From NCBI GenBank assembly GCA_009702045.1, contig WLIV01000030.1, positions 1 to 42,671 on the forward strand: a stretch of 42,671 nt of DNA, written 5' to 3'. Position numbers and translations under genes: made by a program. How positions within the stretch are numbered: the first letter of the stretch is position 1; each line of letters opens with the position of its first letter. This stretch comes from Actinomycetota bacterium (GTDB taxonomy: Bacteria > Actinomycetota > Acidimicrobiia > Acidimicrobiales > Ilumatobacteraceae). Below the pieces are notes generated by a model. The model did not search any database and was not told where the DNA came from. It saw nothing but the letters and a program-made list of their open reading frames with translations. Below are positions 1-8,271 of the stretch, one piece after another.

Positions 1-73
1 ACCCAGTCCCCTCGGCAGCCTGCCGCCACGACAAACCTCGAGACCGAGCTTCAAATCCGGCATTCACCATCGA

Positions 74-144
74 GTCCGTAATCCTCGACCAACCCATCGC
101 GCGACACCTCCATCACCAGGAGCTGTCGCGCTGACCACTTGAAA
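74..144 (-). repeat. Inverted repeat, left arm (71 bp)
   Basis: Read on the minus strand, this segment matches 5558-5628 on the plus strand over 71 bases with three mismatches, by eye alignment. The two arms face each other across about 5.4 kb that holds the acyl-CoA dehydrogenase and the five-gene catabolic operon. One frame stays open through both arms, giving a peptide that contains WSAR, LLVMEV and RDGLVE. In that frame all three mismatches change an amino acid (Q/E, S/L, D/E). In this arm the frame runs on to a TGA near position 53. The rest of 1-195 shows no gene I can support. The repeat may be a remnant of a duplicated gene or an interspersed element; I do not recognise the family. 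Confidence 0.8.
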
Positions 145-195
145 CCGCCGCGACCGTGGTGGACGTGGGGCACAAAGCCGGGTTGGGGGTGGCTG

Positions 196-1347
196 TCAGT
201 AGGTGATCAGGCCCATCGACTTAGCGACCGCGTTGCGCTGGATCTGGCTAGTGCCACCGGAGATGGTGGCGACGATGGATTCGCGCCAGCGGAAGCTCAT
301 CACGCTCTCGGTGGAGAAACCGTGGCCGGCCATCACCTGCATACCGAGTCGCGCCACAGAGACGTAAGCCTCGGAGCACTTCAGCTTGGCCATCGCAGCC
401 TCGCGCGTGCATGGCTTTCCGGTGCTCAACATCCAGGCGGCGCGATAGGCGAGCAGCCGCGCCGCGTCGATCTCGGTCTGCATGTCGACCATCGGGTGGG
501 CCAACGCCTGGAAGTTGCCGATCGGGCGGCCGAACTGCTGACGCTGCTTCGAGTAGTCGAGCATGTCGTCCATCGTCGCCTGGGCCACACCGGTGTACGC
601 GGCGGCCATCACGACCTTCTCCACGTCGAGGCCCGACATGAGCATCGAGAACCCGGCATCGACCTCGCCGACAAGGTTCTCCTTCGGCACCACCACATCC
701 GTCAGGAACACCTCGTTGGTGCCCAACAGGTGGCGCGCAAGCGTGGGCGTGCGGCGGATCTCGAGACCAGGGGTGTCGTTGGGCACGAGCAGCAGGCTGA
801 TGCCGCGGTGCTTCGGCGCGTCCGGGTTGGTGCGCACGTACAGCGCAATCCACGCACCGGGCAGGCTGGCACCGGTGCACCACGCCTTCTGGCCGTTGAC
901 CACAAAGTGGTCGCCGTGGTCGACGGCCGAGCAGCGCAGCGATGCCGCGTCCGAACCGGCATCGGGTTCGGAGATCGCCACCGAGATGCGATAGTCGCCG
1001 TCGAACAGCCCCGAGCGAAAGCGGGCGCGCTGCTCATCGGTGCCGTACTTGAAGATCACCAGACCGGGGATGAACGTGCCGACGTAGGCCATTGCCACGT
1101 CGAGGCTGGCGTGGCCCAACTCCTCGGCGAGGATGCACAAGTCGGTGACGCTGCCGCCGCCACCACCGGCCTCCAGCGGATAGGGCAGCGAGAACCAGTC
1201 CATGTCGGCCATCTGCTGCCACAACTCGACAGGGAAGTGGTCGGTCTCGTCCCACACCTTGGCCTGCTCGGCCGAGCAGTGCTTGGCGACGAACGCGCGT
1301 GCAGTCTCCTGGAGAAGTGCCTGCTCATCGGTGAGGGCGAAGTCCAT
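196..1347 (-). CDS. Acyl-CoA dehydrogenase (FadE-like)
   Basis: FAD-dependent acyl-CoA dehydrogenase of 383 residues, a normal family length. It should oxidise an acyl-CoA to the 2,3-enoyl-CoA and pass electrons to ETF. The N-terminal helical domain begins MDFALTDEQ. The mid-domain FAD/substrate motif SEPDAGSD lies at about residues 126-133 and the C-terminal GGTSQIQRN motif is present. The usual MCAD catalytic position (YEGT) reads SGGT, but Glu243 in the SGLDVEK stretch falls at the isovaleryl-CoA dehydrogenase catalytic position, so the enzyme looks active. The ATG at 1347 was chosen because a GGGAG lies just upstream and the product starts at the family N-terminus; an in-frame start at 1383 would add twelve unlikely residues. 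It is divergent from the crotonase operon at 1436, probably sharing a control region. Confidence 0.93.
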   Translation of the reverse strand: MDFALTDEQALLQETARAFVAKHCSAEQAKVWDETDHFPVELWQQMADMDWFSLPYPLEAGGGGGSVTDLCILAEELGHASLDVAMAYVGTFIPGLVIFKYGTDEQRARFRSGLFDGDYRISVAISEPDAGSDAASLRCSAVDHGDHFVVNGQKAWCTGASLPGAWIALYVRTNPDAPKHRGISLLLVPNDTPGLEIRRTPTLARHLLGTNEVFLTDVVVPKENLVGEVDAGFSMLMSGLDVEKVVMAAAYTGVAQATMDDMLDYSKQRQQFGRPIGNFQALAHPMVDMQTEIDAARLLAYRAAWMLSTGKPCTREAAMAKLKCSEAYVSVARLGMQVMAGHGFSTESVMSFRWRESIVATISGGTSQIQRNAVAKSMGLITY

Positions 1348-1373
1348 GTGTGAGTACTCCCGTGCGGTTCGTA

Positions 1374-1390
1374 TATCGTTCAATACGATA
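1374..1390. promoter_or_regulatory. Palindrome in divergent control region
   Basis: TATCGT and ACGATA form a perfect 6-bp inverted repeat around TCAAT. It lies between the minus-strand acyl-CoA dehydrogenase (start 1347) and the plus-strand crotonase (start 1436). The right half contains TACGAT, which could serve as a -10 element for the plus-strand operon. The position and size fit an operator for a TetR- or GntR-type regulator. The same half-site, ATCGT/ACGAT with a 3-bp spacer, recurs at 28384-28396. The operator role is inferred. Confidence 0.5.
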
Positions 1391-1435
1391 ACGGATTCAG
1401 CCGGCCAACCTCAGCAGAGAGCAAGTGAAGCCACC

Positions 1436-2245
1436 ATGACCACCGACTACGCGGCACTGTTCCCCAGCTTCACCTACGACCGTCCCGCCGACGGGGTGCT
1501 GCGCATCACGTTCGACGCCCCCGGCCTGAACTCGGTGAGCCCCGACGCCCACCGCGAGATCGCCGACATCTGGCTGACGATCGACCGCGACCCCGACGTG
1601 AAGGTTGCGATCCTCCAGGGTGCCGGCAAGGGCTTCTCCTCGGGTGGCAGCTTCGAACTGCTGGACGGGATCATCAACGACTACGCGATCCGCACCCGCG
1701 TGATGCGCGAAGCGCGCGACCTCGTGTGGAACGTCATCAACTGCTCGAAGCCGATCATCTCCGCGATCCACGGCCCGGCTGTCGGCGCCGGTTTGGTGGC
1801 AGGCATCCTCGCCGACATCTCGATCGTCGGCCGCAACGCCAAGATCATCGACGGCCACACGCGCCTCGGCGTCGCTGCTGGCGACCATGCGGCCGTCTGC
1901 TGGCCACTGCTCGCGGGCATGGCCAAGAGCAAGTACTACCTACTCACCTGCGACACGCTCACCGGCGAGGAAGCCGAGCGCATCGGCCTCGTCTCGCTGT
2001 GTGTCGATGACGACCAGGTACACGAACGCGCGCTCGCGACCGCGGTGCAACTGGCGGGCATGTCCCAGTCCGCGCTGCGCTGGACGAAGCACTCGCTGAA
2101 CCACTGGTACCGCAGTGCCGGTCCGGCATTCGACGCCTCGCTGGGCCTCGAGTTCTTCGGTTTCGGCGGCCCCGATGCCGCCGAGGGCCTGGCTTCGCAT
2201 CGCGAGAAGCGCGCCCCGATCTTCAACGGCCCCACCAGCGAGTGA
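1436..2245 (+). CDS. Crotonase-fold enoyl-CoA hydratase/isomerase family protein
   Basis: 269-residue crotonase-superfamily protein, the first gene of a plus-strand operon. The oxyanion-hole segments are visible as GKGFSSGG (about residues 62-69) and GPAVGAG. The two glutamates that define classical enoyl-CoA hydratases are not where expected: the first position reads near DGHTRLG and the second near KSKYYLLT. Hydration is therefore uncertain; other crotonase chemistry such as isomerisation, dehydration or C-C cleavage is possible. The sequence resembles the 13027-13803 protein in this region. ATG 1436 is chosen because the family N-terminus begins here and the upstream open frame runs over the divergent gene. 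The SDR follows after about 40 bases. Confidence 0.9.
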   Translation: MTTDYAALFPSFTYDRPADGVLRITFDAPGLNSVSPDAHREIADIWLTIDRDPDVKVAILQGAGKGFSSGGSFELLDGIINDYAIRTRVMREARDLVWNVINCSKPIISAIHGPAVGAGLVAGILADISIVGRNAKIIDGHTRLGVAAGDHAAVCWPLLAGMAKSKYYLLTCDTLTGEEAERIGLVSLCVDDDQVHERALATAVQLAGMSQSALRWTKHSLNHWYRSAGPAFDASLGLEFFGFGGPDAAEGLASHREKRAPIFNGPTSE

Positions 2246-2283
2246 CCGCAACACCACACGAACGCACGAGACAGGATTACCCG

Positions 2284-3036
2284 ATGTCGACACCCCGAGT
2301 AGCAATTGTCACCGGTTCCGCACGAGGTATCGGCGCGGCCATTGCTCACGCCTTGGCCGCCGACGGTTGGTCGGTCGCAGTGTGCGACCTCGACCTCGCC
2401 GCAGCATCCGCGACGGCTGCCGAACTGAGCACTACGCACGGCGTCGCCGCCCGAGGCTTCGCGGTCGACATCGCCGACACGGCGTCCTCACGCGCCGCTG
2501 TCGCCGAGGTGGAAGCCACGCTGGGCCCGATCACGGCACTCGTCAACAACGCCGGCATCGATGTGATCAAGCCGTTCGTCGACTCCACCGAGGATGAGTG
2601 GGATCGCATCATCGCCGTCAACCTGAAAGGCACGATCGGCTGCTGCCGGGCCGTGCTCGACGGGATGATTGCACGCAACGCCGGCCGCATCGTCTCAATC
2701 GCTTCCGATGCCGGGCGCGTCGGTTCGTCGGGTGAAGCGGTGTACTCGGCCACCAAGGGCGGCGTCATCTCGTTCAGCAAGACGCTCGCTCGCGAAGTTG
2801 CCCGCTACGGCATCACCGTCAACACGGTGTGCCCCGGCCCCACCGAGACCGCCCTCCTGGCGCAGGTCGCCGAGTACTCCGAAAAGCTGTACGCCGGCCT
2901 GGCCAAAGCGATCCCACTGCGCCGCACCGCCCAGCCAGGTGACATCGCTCCGGCGGTCGCGTTCCTGCTGAGCGACGGTGCCAGCTACATCACCGGCCAG
3001 ACGCTGTCCGTCAGCGGCGGCCTGACGATGGCCTGA
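2284..3036 (+). CDS. SDR-family NAD(P)-dependent oxidoreductase (FabG-like)
   Basis: Classical short-chain dehydrogenase of 250 residues. The cofactor motif TGSARGIG is at residues 10-17, NNAG at 88-91, and the catalytic Ser141, Tyr154 and Lys158 (YSATK) are present. An Asp at residue 36 after the second strand favours NAD(H). The likely role is oxidation of a 3-hydroxyacyl-CoA or secondary alcohol made by the neighbouring crotonases; the substrate is not readable. ATG 2284 is preferred, with an AGGA upstream and the family N-terminus MSTPRVAIV. An alternative GTG at 2242, overlapping the previous stop, would add fourteen residues. It is in an operon with the crotonases on both sides. Confidence 0.92.
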   Translation: MSTPRVAIVTGSARGIGAAIAHALAADGWSVAVCDLDLAAASATAAELSTTHGVAARGFAVDIADTASSRAAVAEVEATLGPITALVNNAGIDVIKPFVDSTEDEWDRIIAVNLKGTIGCCRAVLDGMIARNAGRIVSIASDAGRVGSSGEAVYSATKGGVISFSKTLAREVARYGITVNTVCPGPTETALLAQVAEYSEKLYAGLAKAIPLRRTAQPGDIAPAVAFLLSDGASYITGQTLSVSGGLTMA

Positions 3037-3044
3037 GTCGATCC

Positions 3045-3830
3045 ATGACGACCGACATGACCTCCGTCCTACGTTTCGAACGCCGCGAGCGTGTCGCTCT
3101 TCTGGTCATCGATCGTCCGGCGCGCCTCAATGCCATCGGCTCCGACACGGTCGCCGAGTTGCATCAGCACCTCGACGTGATCGAGGCCGACCCCGAACTG
3201 CGCGCGATCGTCATCACCGGCGAAGGCCGCGCGTTCTCCGCCGGCGCCGACATTTCCGAACTCGACACCCTGCAGAACGGTGCCGACTTCGGGCGGTTCG
3301 TGAAGGGTCTCACCGACGCCTACGACCGGCTGGAAGCCAGCCCGGTGCCCTCGATCGCAGCCATCAACGGGATGGCGTTCGGCGGCGGCTGCGAACTGGC
3401 ACTCGCCTGCGACCTGCGCCTTGCCGCTCCCGGCGCACGACTGGGAGTTCCGGAGATCAAGCTCGGCCTGTTACCTGCGGCTGGTGGGTCGCAGCGGCTG
3501 ACGCGCATGCTGCCGACCGCGATCGCCAAGCACATGCTGATGACCGGCGCCCCGATCGACGCGGCCGCCGCGCTGCAGTTCGGCCTGATCAACTCCGTGC
3601 ACGACGATGTGCTCGCGGCAGCACTCGAACTCGCGGCATCGCTTGCCGAGGGGCCTCCCGCCGCACTCGCCGCGGCGAAGCGGCTGGTCCACGAGGGTGT
3701 CGAGCTGCCGTTCGCGGCGGGCATCGCTCTCGAACGACAGATCGTGTCCGCGCTGTTCGACACTGCCGACCGCACCGAGGGGCTCACCGCATTCCGCGAG
3801 AAGCGCCAACCGAAATTCGAGGGAAAATGA
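3045..3830 (+). CDS. Enoyl-CoA hydratase/isomerase family protein
   Basis: 261-residue crotonase-fold protein and the most hydratase-like of the five here. It has GRAFSAGAD (oxyanion hole), GMAFGGGCELALACD and GVPEIKLGLLP, where the Glu aligns with the first hydratase glutamate (Glu144 of rat enoyl-CoA hydratase). The second glutamate position reads His in AKHMLMTG, so classical two-glutamate catalysis is incomplete and isomerase or modified hydratase activity is possible. It starts 8 bases after the SDR stop, and its stop overlaps the next gene start (ATGA), implying translational coupling. Confidence 0.92.
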   Translation: MTTDMTSVLRFERRERVALLVIDRPARLNAIGSDTVAELHQHLDVIEADPELRAIVITGEGRAFSAGADISELDTLQNGADFGRFVKGLTDAYDRLEASPVPSIAAINGMAFGGGCELALACDLRLAAPGARLGVPEIKLGLLPAAGGSQRLTRMLPTAIAKHMLMTGAPIDAAAALQFGLINSVHDDVLAAALELAASLAEGPPAALAAAKRLVHEGVELPFAAGIALERQIVSALFDTADRTEGLTAFREKRQPKFEGK

Positions 3831-4732
3831 ACCGTACCGAACTCACCGCTCGCCTCGGTCGCGTGGGCATCTGGACGCGCCAACTCGACATGAGCCCCGG
3901 CGTGGTGGCCGAGCAGGCCGCTGCCGAGATCGAAGCACTCGGCTGGCAGTCGTTGTGGATCCCCGAAGCGATGCACCGCGACGTGCTGGTGCACGCGTCG
4001 CTGCTGCTGGCCGCCACCGAGCACCTGGTGGTCGCCACCGGAGTCGCCCGTGTGCACGCGCGTGGCCCACAGGCGATGGCGCTCACCGAGCGGCACTTGA
4101 ACGAGCGGTTCCCTGGGCGCCTCTTGCTGGGCCTCGGCGTCAGCCACCCGTTCATCGTGCAACGGATTCTCGGCCAGGAGTACGGCCCGCCCGTGGAGAC
4201 CATGAGCACGTACCTCGACGCGATGGACGCCACCCGCTACGGCCCGGCACCGATGCCCACCGACAATGGCCGAGTGCTGGCCGCCCTGGGGCCGAAGATG
4301 CTGGAGTTGGCCACCCGACGCGCCGCCGGTGTGCACACCTACATGGCCCCGGTGGCGCACACCGCGTGGGCACGCGAGCAACTCGGTGACTCGCAGTTCC
4401 TGGCACCCAATCTCAAGGTGGTGCTCACCAACGACCCCACCGAGGGCCTGGCGATTGCCCGCTGGTCCACGTCCGCCACGATCAAGAGCCCCGCATACCG
4501 CACGAACTTGTTGCGAGTGGGTTTCGCAGCCGACGACCTCGAGGGTGGCCTGTCCGACGCCGTCGTCCATGCGCTCGTCGCGATCGGCGACGAGGACGCC
4601 ATCGCCGCTCGCGTGCGCGAGCACCTCGACGCCGGCGCCGACCACGTGTGCATCGAAGTACTCACCGGCGACGACACCACCGTGCCGATGGACGCGTGGC
4701 GTCGCCTCGCATCCTTGGGAGTACAGACGTGA
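3827..4732 (+). CDS. LLM-class F420-dependent oxidoreductase
   Basis: 301-residue luciferase-like (TIM-barrel) protein. The segment after the first strand (LGRVGIWTR), SLWIPEA, and the conserved LLLGLGVSHP block resemble the actinobacterial F420-dependent oxidoreductase subfamily rather than FMN luciferases. It probably transfers hydride between F420 and a pathway intermediate. The start overlaps the crotonase stop by 4 bases and the stop overlaps the next SDR start (GTGA), so it is tightly embedded in the operon. Cofactor choice is inferred from family resemblance. No F420 biosynthesis gene was seen in the window. Confidence 0.88.
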   Translation: MNRTELTARLGRVGIWTRQLDMSPGVVAEQAAAEIEALGWQSLWIPEAMHRDVLVHASLLLAATEHLVVATGVARVHARGPQAMALTERHLNERFPGRLLLGLGVSHPFIVQRILGQEYGPPVETMSTYLDAMDATRYGPAPMPTDNGRVLAALGPKMLELATRRAAGVHTYMAPVAHTAWAREQLGDSQFLAPNLKVVLTNDPTEGLAIARWSTSATIKSPAYRTNLLRVGFAADDLEGGLSDAVVHALVAIGDEDAIAARVREHLDAGADHVCIEVLTGDDTTVPMDAWRRLASLGVQT

Positions 4733-5505
4733 ACCTGCCGATGTTCGACCTGCGCGGCCGCGTCGCACTGATCGCCGGCGGCAACTCCGGCATCGGTCTG
4801 GGGATGGCCGAGGGCCTGGCCCAGGCCGGGGCCGCGGTGTGCATCTGGGGCACCAACCCGGACAAGAACGCCACGGCGGTGGAGCGCCTCGCCAGACACG
4901 GCACGAAGGTCGCTGCGCGCGTGGTCGACGTGGGAGACGAGGCCGCGGTGGTCGACGGGGTTGCGTGGGTTGTCAGCGAGTTCGGACGCGTCGACTCGTG
5001 CTTCGCCAACGCCGGGTCGGCTGGCGGCCACACGCATCCGCCGTTCGTCGACTCCACGCTCGAACAGTGGCGAGCGATCACGCGCGTCAACCTCGACGGC
5101 GCGTATCTGGTGTTGCGCGAAGCGGCGAGGCGAATGATCGCCCAGGGCGACGGTGGCAGCCTGGTGGGCACTTCCAGCATCAGCATCGATTTCGGCGCCG
5201 CGCGCGAAGAGGCGTACGCCGCTGCCAAGGCGGGCGTGGTCGCGATGATGCGCGGCCTGGCAGTCGAACTGGGCCGGCACCGCATCCGGGCGAATGCGTT
5301 GCTGCCCGGTTGGACAATGTCGCCGATGATGGAGCCGTGGGCCACCACACCCGGTGTCGCGGAGAAGATCCTGCCGCGCATCCCGCTGCGCCGCTGGGGC
5401 ACGCCCGAGGAATGGGCCGGCATCGCCGTGTACCTCGCGAGCGACGCCTCCACGTTCCACACCGGCGACACCATCCGCATCGACGGCGGCTACAGCGTCT
5501 ACTGA
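4729..5505 (+). CDS. SDR-family oxidoreductase
   Basis: 258-residue short-chain dehydrogenase, last gene of the 1436-5505 operon. The cofactor motif AGGNSGIG is at residues 16-23 and ANAG at 93-96. The catalytic Ser150, Tyr163 and Lys167 (YAAAK) and the C-terminal GDTIRIDGGYSVY fit the classical family. A GTG start at 4729 overlaps the previous stop and has GGAG seven bases upstream; ATG 4741 is an alternative that would leave the N-terminus four residues shorter. Likely oxidises or reduces a hydroxy/keto intermediate of the same pathway as its operon partners. No terminator hairpin is evident before the inverted-repeat arm at 5558. Confidence 0.92.
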   Translation: MNLPMFDLRGRVALIAGGNSGIGLGMAEGLAQAGAAVCIWGTNPDKNATAVERLARHGTKVAARVVDVGDEAAVVDGVAWVVSEFGRVDSCFANAGSAGGHTHPPFVDSTLEQWRAITRVNLDGAYLVLREAARRMIAQGDGGSLVGTSSISIDFGAAREEAYAAAKAGVVAMMRGLAVELGRHRIRANALLPGWTMSPMMEPWATTPGVAEKILPRIPLRRWGTPEEWAGIAVYLASDASTFHTGDTIRIDGGYSVY

Positions 5506-5557
5506 TCGCGAACAGCCGAATCTCGGTTCTGAGTCACCGCCCAGACGTTGTGGGCGC

Positions 5558-5628
5558 TTTCAAGTGGTCAGCGCGAGAGCTCCTGGTGATGGAGGTGTTG
5601 CGCGATGGGTTGGTCGAGGAGTACGGAC
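5558..5628 (+). repeat. Inverted repeat, right arm (71 bp)
   Basis: Plus-strand copy of the segment at 74-144, with 68 of 71 bases identical. It lies between the SDR stop (5505) and the DUF222/HNH start (5701), and ends about 70 bases before that start. The peptide-encoding frame seen in the left arm also stays open here and continues beyond the arm. Because the arms are inverted, recombination between them could flip the 5.4 kb in between. I do not recognise the element. Confidence 0.8.
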
Positions 5629-5700
5629 GATCAGCGGGACCTCTTCCGATTGTCGATGTCTCCCGGAACCTTGTCACACCCCCTGCGTACTGTTGTTCGT

Positions 5701-6897
5701 ATGGAAGTGCGGATGATCCGGGCGATGGCGCAGGCGGTGCAGCCAGCCGATCTCGATGCCTGCCGGCGCGAGCTGAGCGACATCGCGATGGTGCAGTCCA
5801 TCTTGTCCGCGTTGGAGATGCGAGTGCTGCGGGCGATGCGCCAGTTCAGCGCCGACACCGAAGGCGAGCACGCCCGGGCCACCAGGTCGTCGTCGAAGAA
5901 GTCGTCAAAGGCGCAGCGGCGGTCGGACGCGGGTGAAGCGATCCCACAGTTGGACGAGGCACTGGCCGAGGGCGACACCACCGCCGAACACGTGGATGTG
6001 GTGGCCGACGCGTTGGCCGGAATGTCGGCCGACGATCGGGTGCGCCTGGCCGGGCACGGCGACGAGATCCGGGCGAAGGCCACCATGTTCACCCAGACCG
6101 AGTTCCGCCGCTGGCTGGCCACGTTCGTGCGTCGCTTGCGCCAGGACGACGCGGTGGCCCGGCTGCAACGCCAGAAGGACGCGTGCAGGGCGAACTGGTG
6201 GATCGACCAGGAAGGTATGTGGAACCTGCGTGGCCGCTTCGACCCCGAGACGGGCGCCCGGCTGCAGGGCCAGCTGCGCGGCGGCACCGACGCCCTGGCC
6301 CGAGACGATTCGCTGAAGGGCGGGCCCACCGATCCGCTGGAACGACACCACTGGCTGCAAGCTCACGCACTGGCGGCCGCCATCGACCGCAACGCACGCC
6401 AGGTCGGCGGCAGCGGCCAGGGATCGTCCGGTCCGGAGATGTTGGTGCTCATCGACGCCGAGACGATCATGCACGGTGAACACGACCGAACGGTGCTCGA
6501 CCTGTTCGGGTTCGACCTGCCACTCGACACCATCCGCCGGTGGGCGTGCACGGCATCGATCACACCGGTCATCGTCGGCCTCGACGGCACCCGACTGATG
6601 CTCGGACGCACCACACGCCTGGCCAACGCCGACCAGCGTCGGGCGTTGGCAGCCTGGTACCGCACGTGCGCCTGCTGCGACACACCGTTCCATCGCTGTC
6701 ACATCCACCACGTGCACTGGTGGGACAAGAACGGCACCACCGACATCGGCAACCTGCTGCCGCTGTGCAACCGGCACCACCACCTGGCTCACGAGGGCGG
6801 ATGGGGGCTGCAGCTGCACGCCGATCGCAGCCTCACCATCACGGAGCCCAATGGCCAGCAGCACCAGCACAGCCCGCCACGGGTCCGCGCCGCCTGA
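5701..6897 (+). CDS. DUF222 / HNH endonuclease domain protein (13E12 type)
   Basis: 398-residue protein with an N-terminal DUF222-type helical region and a C-terminal HNH nuclease motif. The HNH block has CACC, then HIHHVHWW and NLLPLCNRHHHLAHEGGW. This architecture is the 13E12-repeat family, abundant and multicopy in actinobacteria; DNA cleavage is inferred from the HNH motif. ATG 5701 is preferred: the same initial ATGGAAG is used by the second family member at 37768. An in-frame ATG at 5605 would add 32 poorly conserved residues and overlap the repeat arm. Upstream, TTGTCA and a degenerate CGTAC-N4-GTTCG resemble the promoter and LexA box of that second copy. A pseudogene scar follows directly. 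Confidence 0.87.
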   Translation: MEVRMIRAMAQAVQPADLDACRRELSDIAMVQSILSALEMRVLRAMRQFSADTEGEHARATRSSSKKSSKAQRRSDAGEAIPQLDEALAEGDTTAEHVDVVADALAGMSADDRVRLAGHGDEIRAKATMFTQTEFRRWLATFVRRLRQDDAVARLQRQKDACRANWWIDQEGMWNLRGRFDPETGARLQGQLRGGTDALARDDSLKGGPTDPLERHHWLQAHALAAAIDRNARQVGGSGQGSSGPEMLVLIDAETIMHGEHDRTVLDLFGFDLPLDTIRRWACTASITPVIVGLDGTRLMLGRTTRLANADQRRALAAWYRTCACCDTPFHRCHIHHVHWWDKNGTTDIGNLLPLCNRHHHLAHEGGWGLQLHADRSLTITEPNGQQHQHSPPRVRAA

Positions 6898-6910
6898 ACG
6901 CGCGGGCGCG

Positions 6911-7072
6911 TCACGGTTCTTTCGGCAGGCCCAGTACGCGCTCGCCGACGATGTTGCGTTGGATCTCGTTGGCGCCGCCGTAGATCGTCTCGGCCCGCGA
7001 GTTCAGGAACGTGTGCTGCATCGGGCGGAGGTGAATCCGCTCGCCCACCACCATCGAGTCTGCGCCCAGCAG
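6911..7072 (-). pseudogene. Acyl-CoA dehydrogenase C-terminal remnant
   Basis: About 53 codons plus stop matching the end of the intact acyl-CoA dehydrogenase at 13852-15030. The reading frame contains [33 protein letters not shown] and a final GLPKEP, nearly the same as that gene's C-terminus. Nothing homologous lies upstream: the match stops at about 7070, where plus-strand arylsulfatase sequence begins. It is a truncated, non-functional fragment left by recombination. It need not derive from the 13852 gene, since several bases differ and a related lost paralogue is equally possible. Confidence 0.85.
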
Positions 7073-7506
7073 ATCGGCCGGCTGATTGGCTGGCTGATCG
7101 AGGAGTTGCGCACCAACGGTGAACTCGCCCGGACGCTGGTGATGCTGTGCTCGGACGACGGCGCGTCTGCGGAGGGCGGCCCCGCGGCACCTTCAACGAG
7201 ATCTTCGCGTTCAATGGCCTTCCGCACGACGAGGAAGCGACGATGCAACGCCTCGACGACCTCGGTGACCACACCACCTACCCGCACTACCCGTGGGGTT
7301 GGGCCTTCGCCGGCAACACGCCCTTCCAGCGCTGGAAGCGCGAGACCCATGAGGGTGGGATCGGCGACCCGCTGATCGTTCGCTGGCCAGAGATGGTCGA
7401 TCAGGGGACGGTGCGCGACCAGTACGTCCACGCCATCATCGACGTCAGCGGAACGCCCTACGTCGATGTCGCCGGCGACATCGAACGCGCATGGATGACC
7501 CAGTAA
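7070..7506 (+). pseudogene. Arylsulfatase internal fragment, frameshifted
   Basis: The plus strand encodes pieces typical of the middle to late part of type I arylsulfatases: [29 protein letters not shown], then in another frame [29 protein letters not shown] and RWKRETHEGG. The frames change at about 7184, where two bases stand where a codon is expected between GGP and GTFNE, as if one base had been lost. The N-terminal third with the formylglycine Cys-x-Pro-x-Arg motif is absent. After HAII the sequence departs from the family. It is non-functional as it stands and joins the acyl-CoA dehydrogenase remnant tail to tail. Confidence 0.85.
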
Positions 7507-7536
7507 CACGGCAGCGCCGCCCGAGTTGGGCGTCGA

Positions 7537-8193
7537 TCAATGCGGAACAGGCGCGCTCAGCAGACCCACTGCAGCTTCCACGAGGTTGGCGATGAACCAC
7601 TCGGTGGTCAAACCGTCGGCGGCGTCCCCGTGGGCGTCGTTGCGCACGGCGAGCGTGTCGAGCACCAGTCGGGTCGCCATCGCGAGCCGCAGGCTGCGGA
7701 TGTTCTCCGGTAGGTGACCGAGCGCGGCGCTCATGGATCGCTCGACCGCCTGTCGGCCCAGCGTGTTCTGCTCGTCGATTTGCGAGAAGGCCTTGTCCAG
7801 TTCCGGCGGCGATGCTGCCAGGTTGGCGAGGAACCGCAGGTAGTGGGTGCCCGAGGCCAGTTCGTGGAGCGGGATCACGATCGCCCGAACGATCCGGCGT
7901 AGTTCGTCGTGACCCACGAGGACCGGGCTCGACATCAGTTCGAAGCGACGGTGGTCGAGCACAGCCGAGCGTGACTCGATGATCGCTCGCAACAACTCGT
8001 CCTTCGAGCCGAAGTGGTACTGCACAACGGCCGGGTTGCGTTGACCGGCAGCGACGGCGATCTGGCGCAGCGATACCCCCGCCAGCCCGCGCTCGGCAAA
8101 CATGCGCTCGGCGACGCGCAGCAAGTGGTCGGCCGTCGGCTCCTGGTGCACTGACCGTTGCTCGTGAGGGGAGGTTGACGTTAGTTCTGACAT
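7537..8193 (-). CDS. TetR/AcrR-family transcriptional regulator
   Basis: 218-residue regulator. The N-terminal DNA-binding domain has the helix-turn-helix at about residues 39-62 (GVSLRQIAVAAGQRNPAVV followed by YHFGSKDELL). The C-terminal part is a variable helical ligand-binding domain. It is divergent from the dioxygenase at 8272 and probably represses that gene and/or itself through sites in 8194-8271. The ATG at 8193 is directly preceded by an AT-rich palindromic region with no clear ribosome binding site, so a very short or absent leader is possible. The ligand is unknown; an acyl-CoA or the dioxygenase substrate is plausible from context. Confidence 0.9.
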   Translation of the reverse strand: MSELTSTSPHEQRSVHQEPTADHLLRVAERMFAERGLAGVSLRQIAVAAGQRNPAVVQYHFGSKDELLRAIIESRSAVLDHRRFELMSSPVLVGHDELRRIVRAIVIPLHELASGTHYLRFLANLAASPPELDKAFSQIDEQNTLGRQAVERSMSAALGHLPENIRSLRLAMATRLVLDTLAVRNDAHGDAADGLTTEWFIANLVEAAVGLLSAPVPH

Positions 8194-8219
8194 GTGTTGT
8201 ACTTAATACACCTGTTGTA
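8194..8219. promoter_or_regulatory. Putative TetR operator
   Basis: Two direct copies of TGTTGTA (8195-8201 and 8213-8219) lie 18 bp apart, and GTGT...ACAC (8194-8211) forms an imperfect palindrome around them. The AT-rich block abuts the TetR start codon and lies about 50 bases upstream of the dioxygenase, the usual place for an autoregulatory TetR operator. Confidence 0.5.
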
Positions 8220-8271
8220 AAGCACTGGCGAGCGAAGGCTCATCTCAGTTCGTTCGAAGGACCGCATTCGC

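Noticed and set aside
3320-4768. Long open frame on the minus strand opposite the crotonase and F420-type genes
   Set aside because: The translation has no recognisable domain and is rich in Arg/His/Gly, typical of antisense frames in high-GC DNA; the plus strand carries clear genes.
7070-7506. Functional arylsulfatase
   Set aside because: The formylglycine motif region is absent and the frame breaks near 7184.
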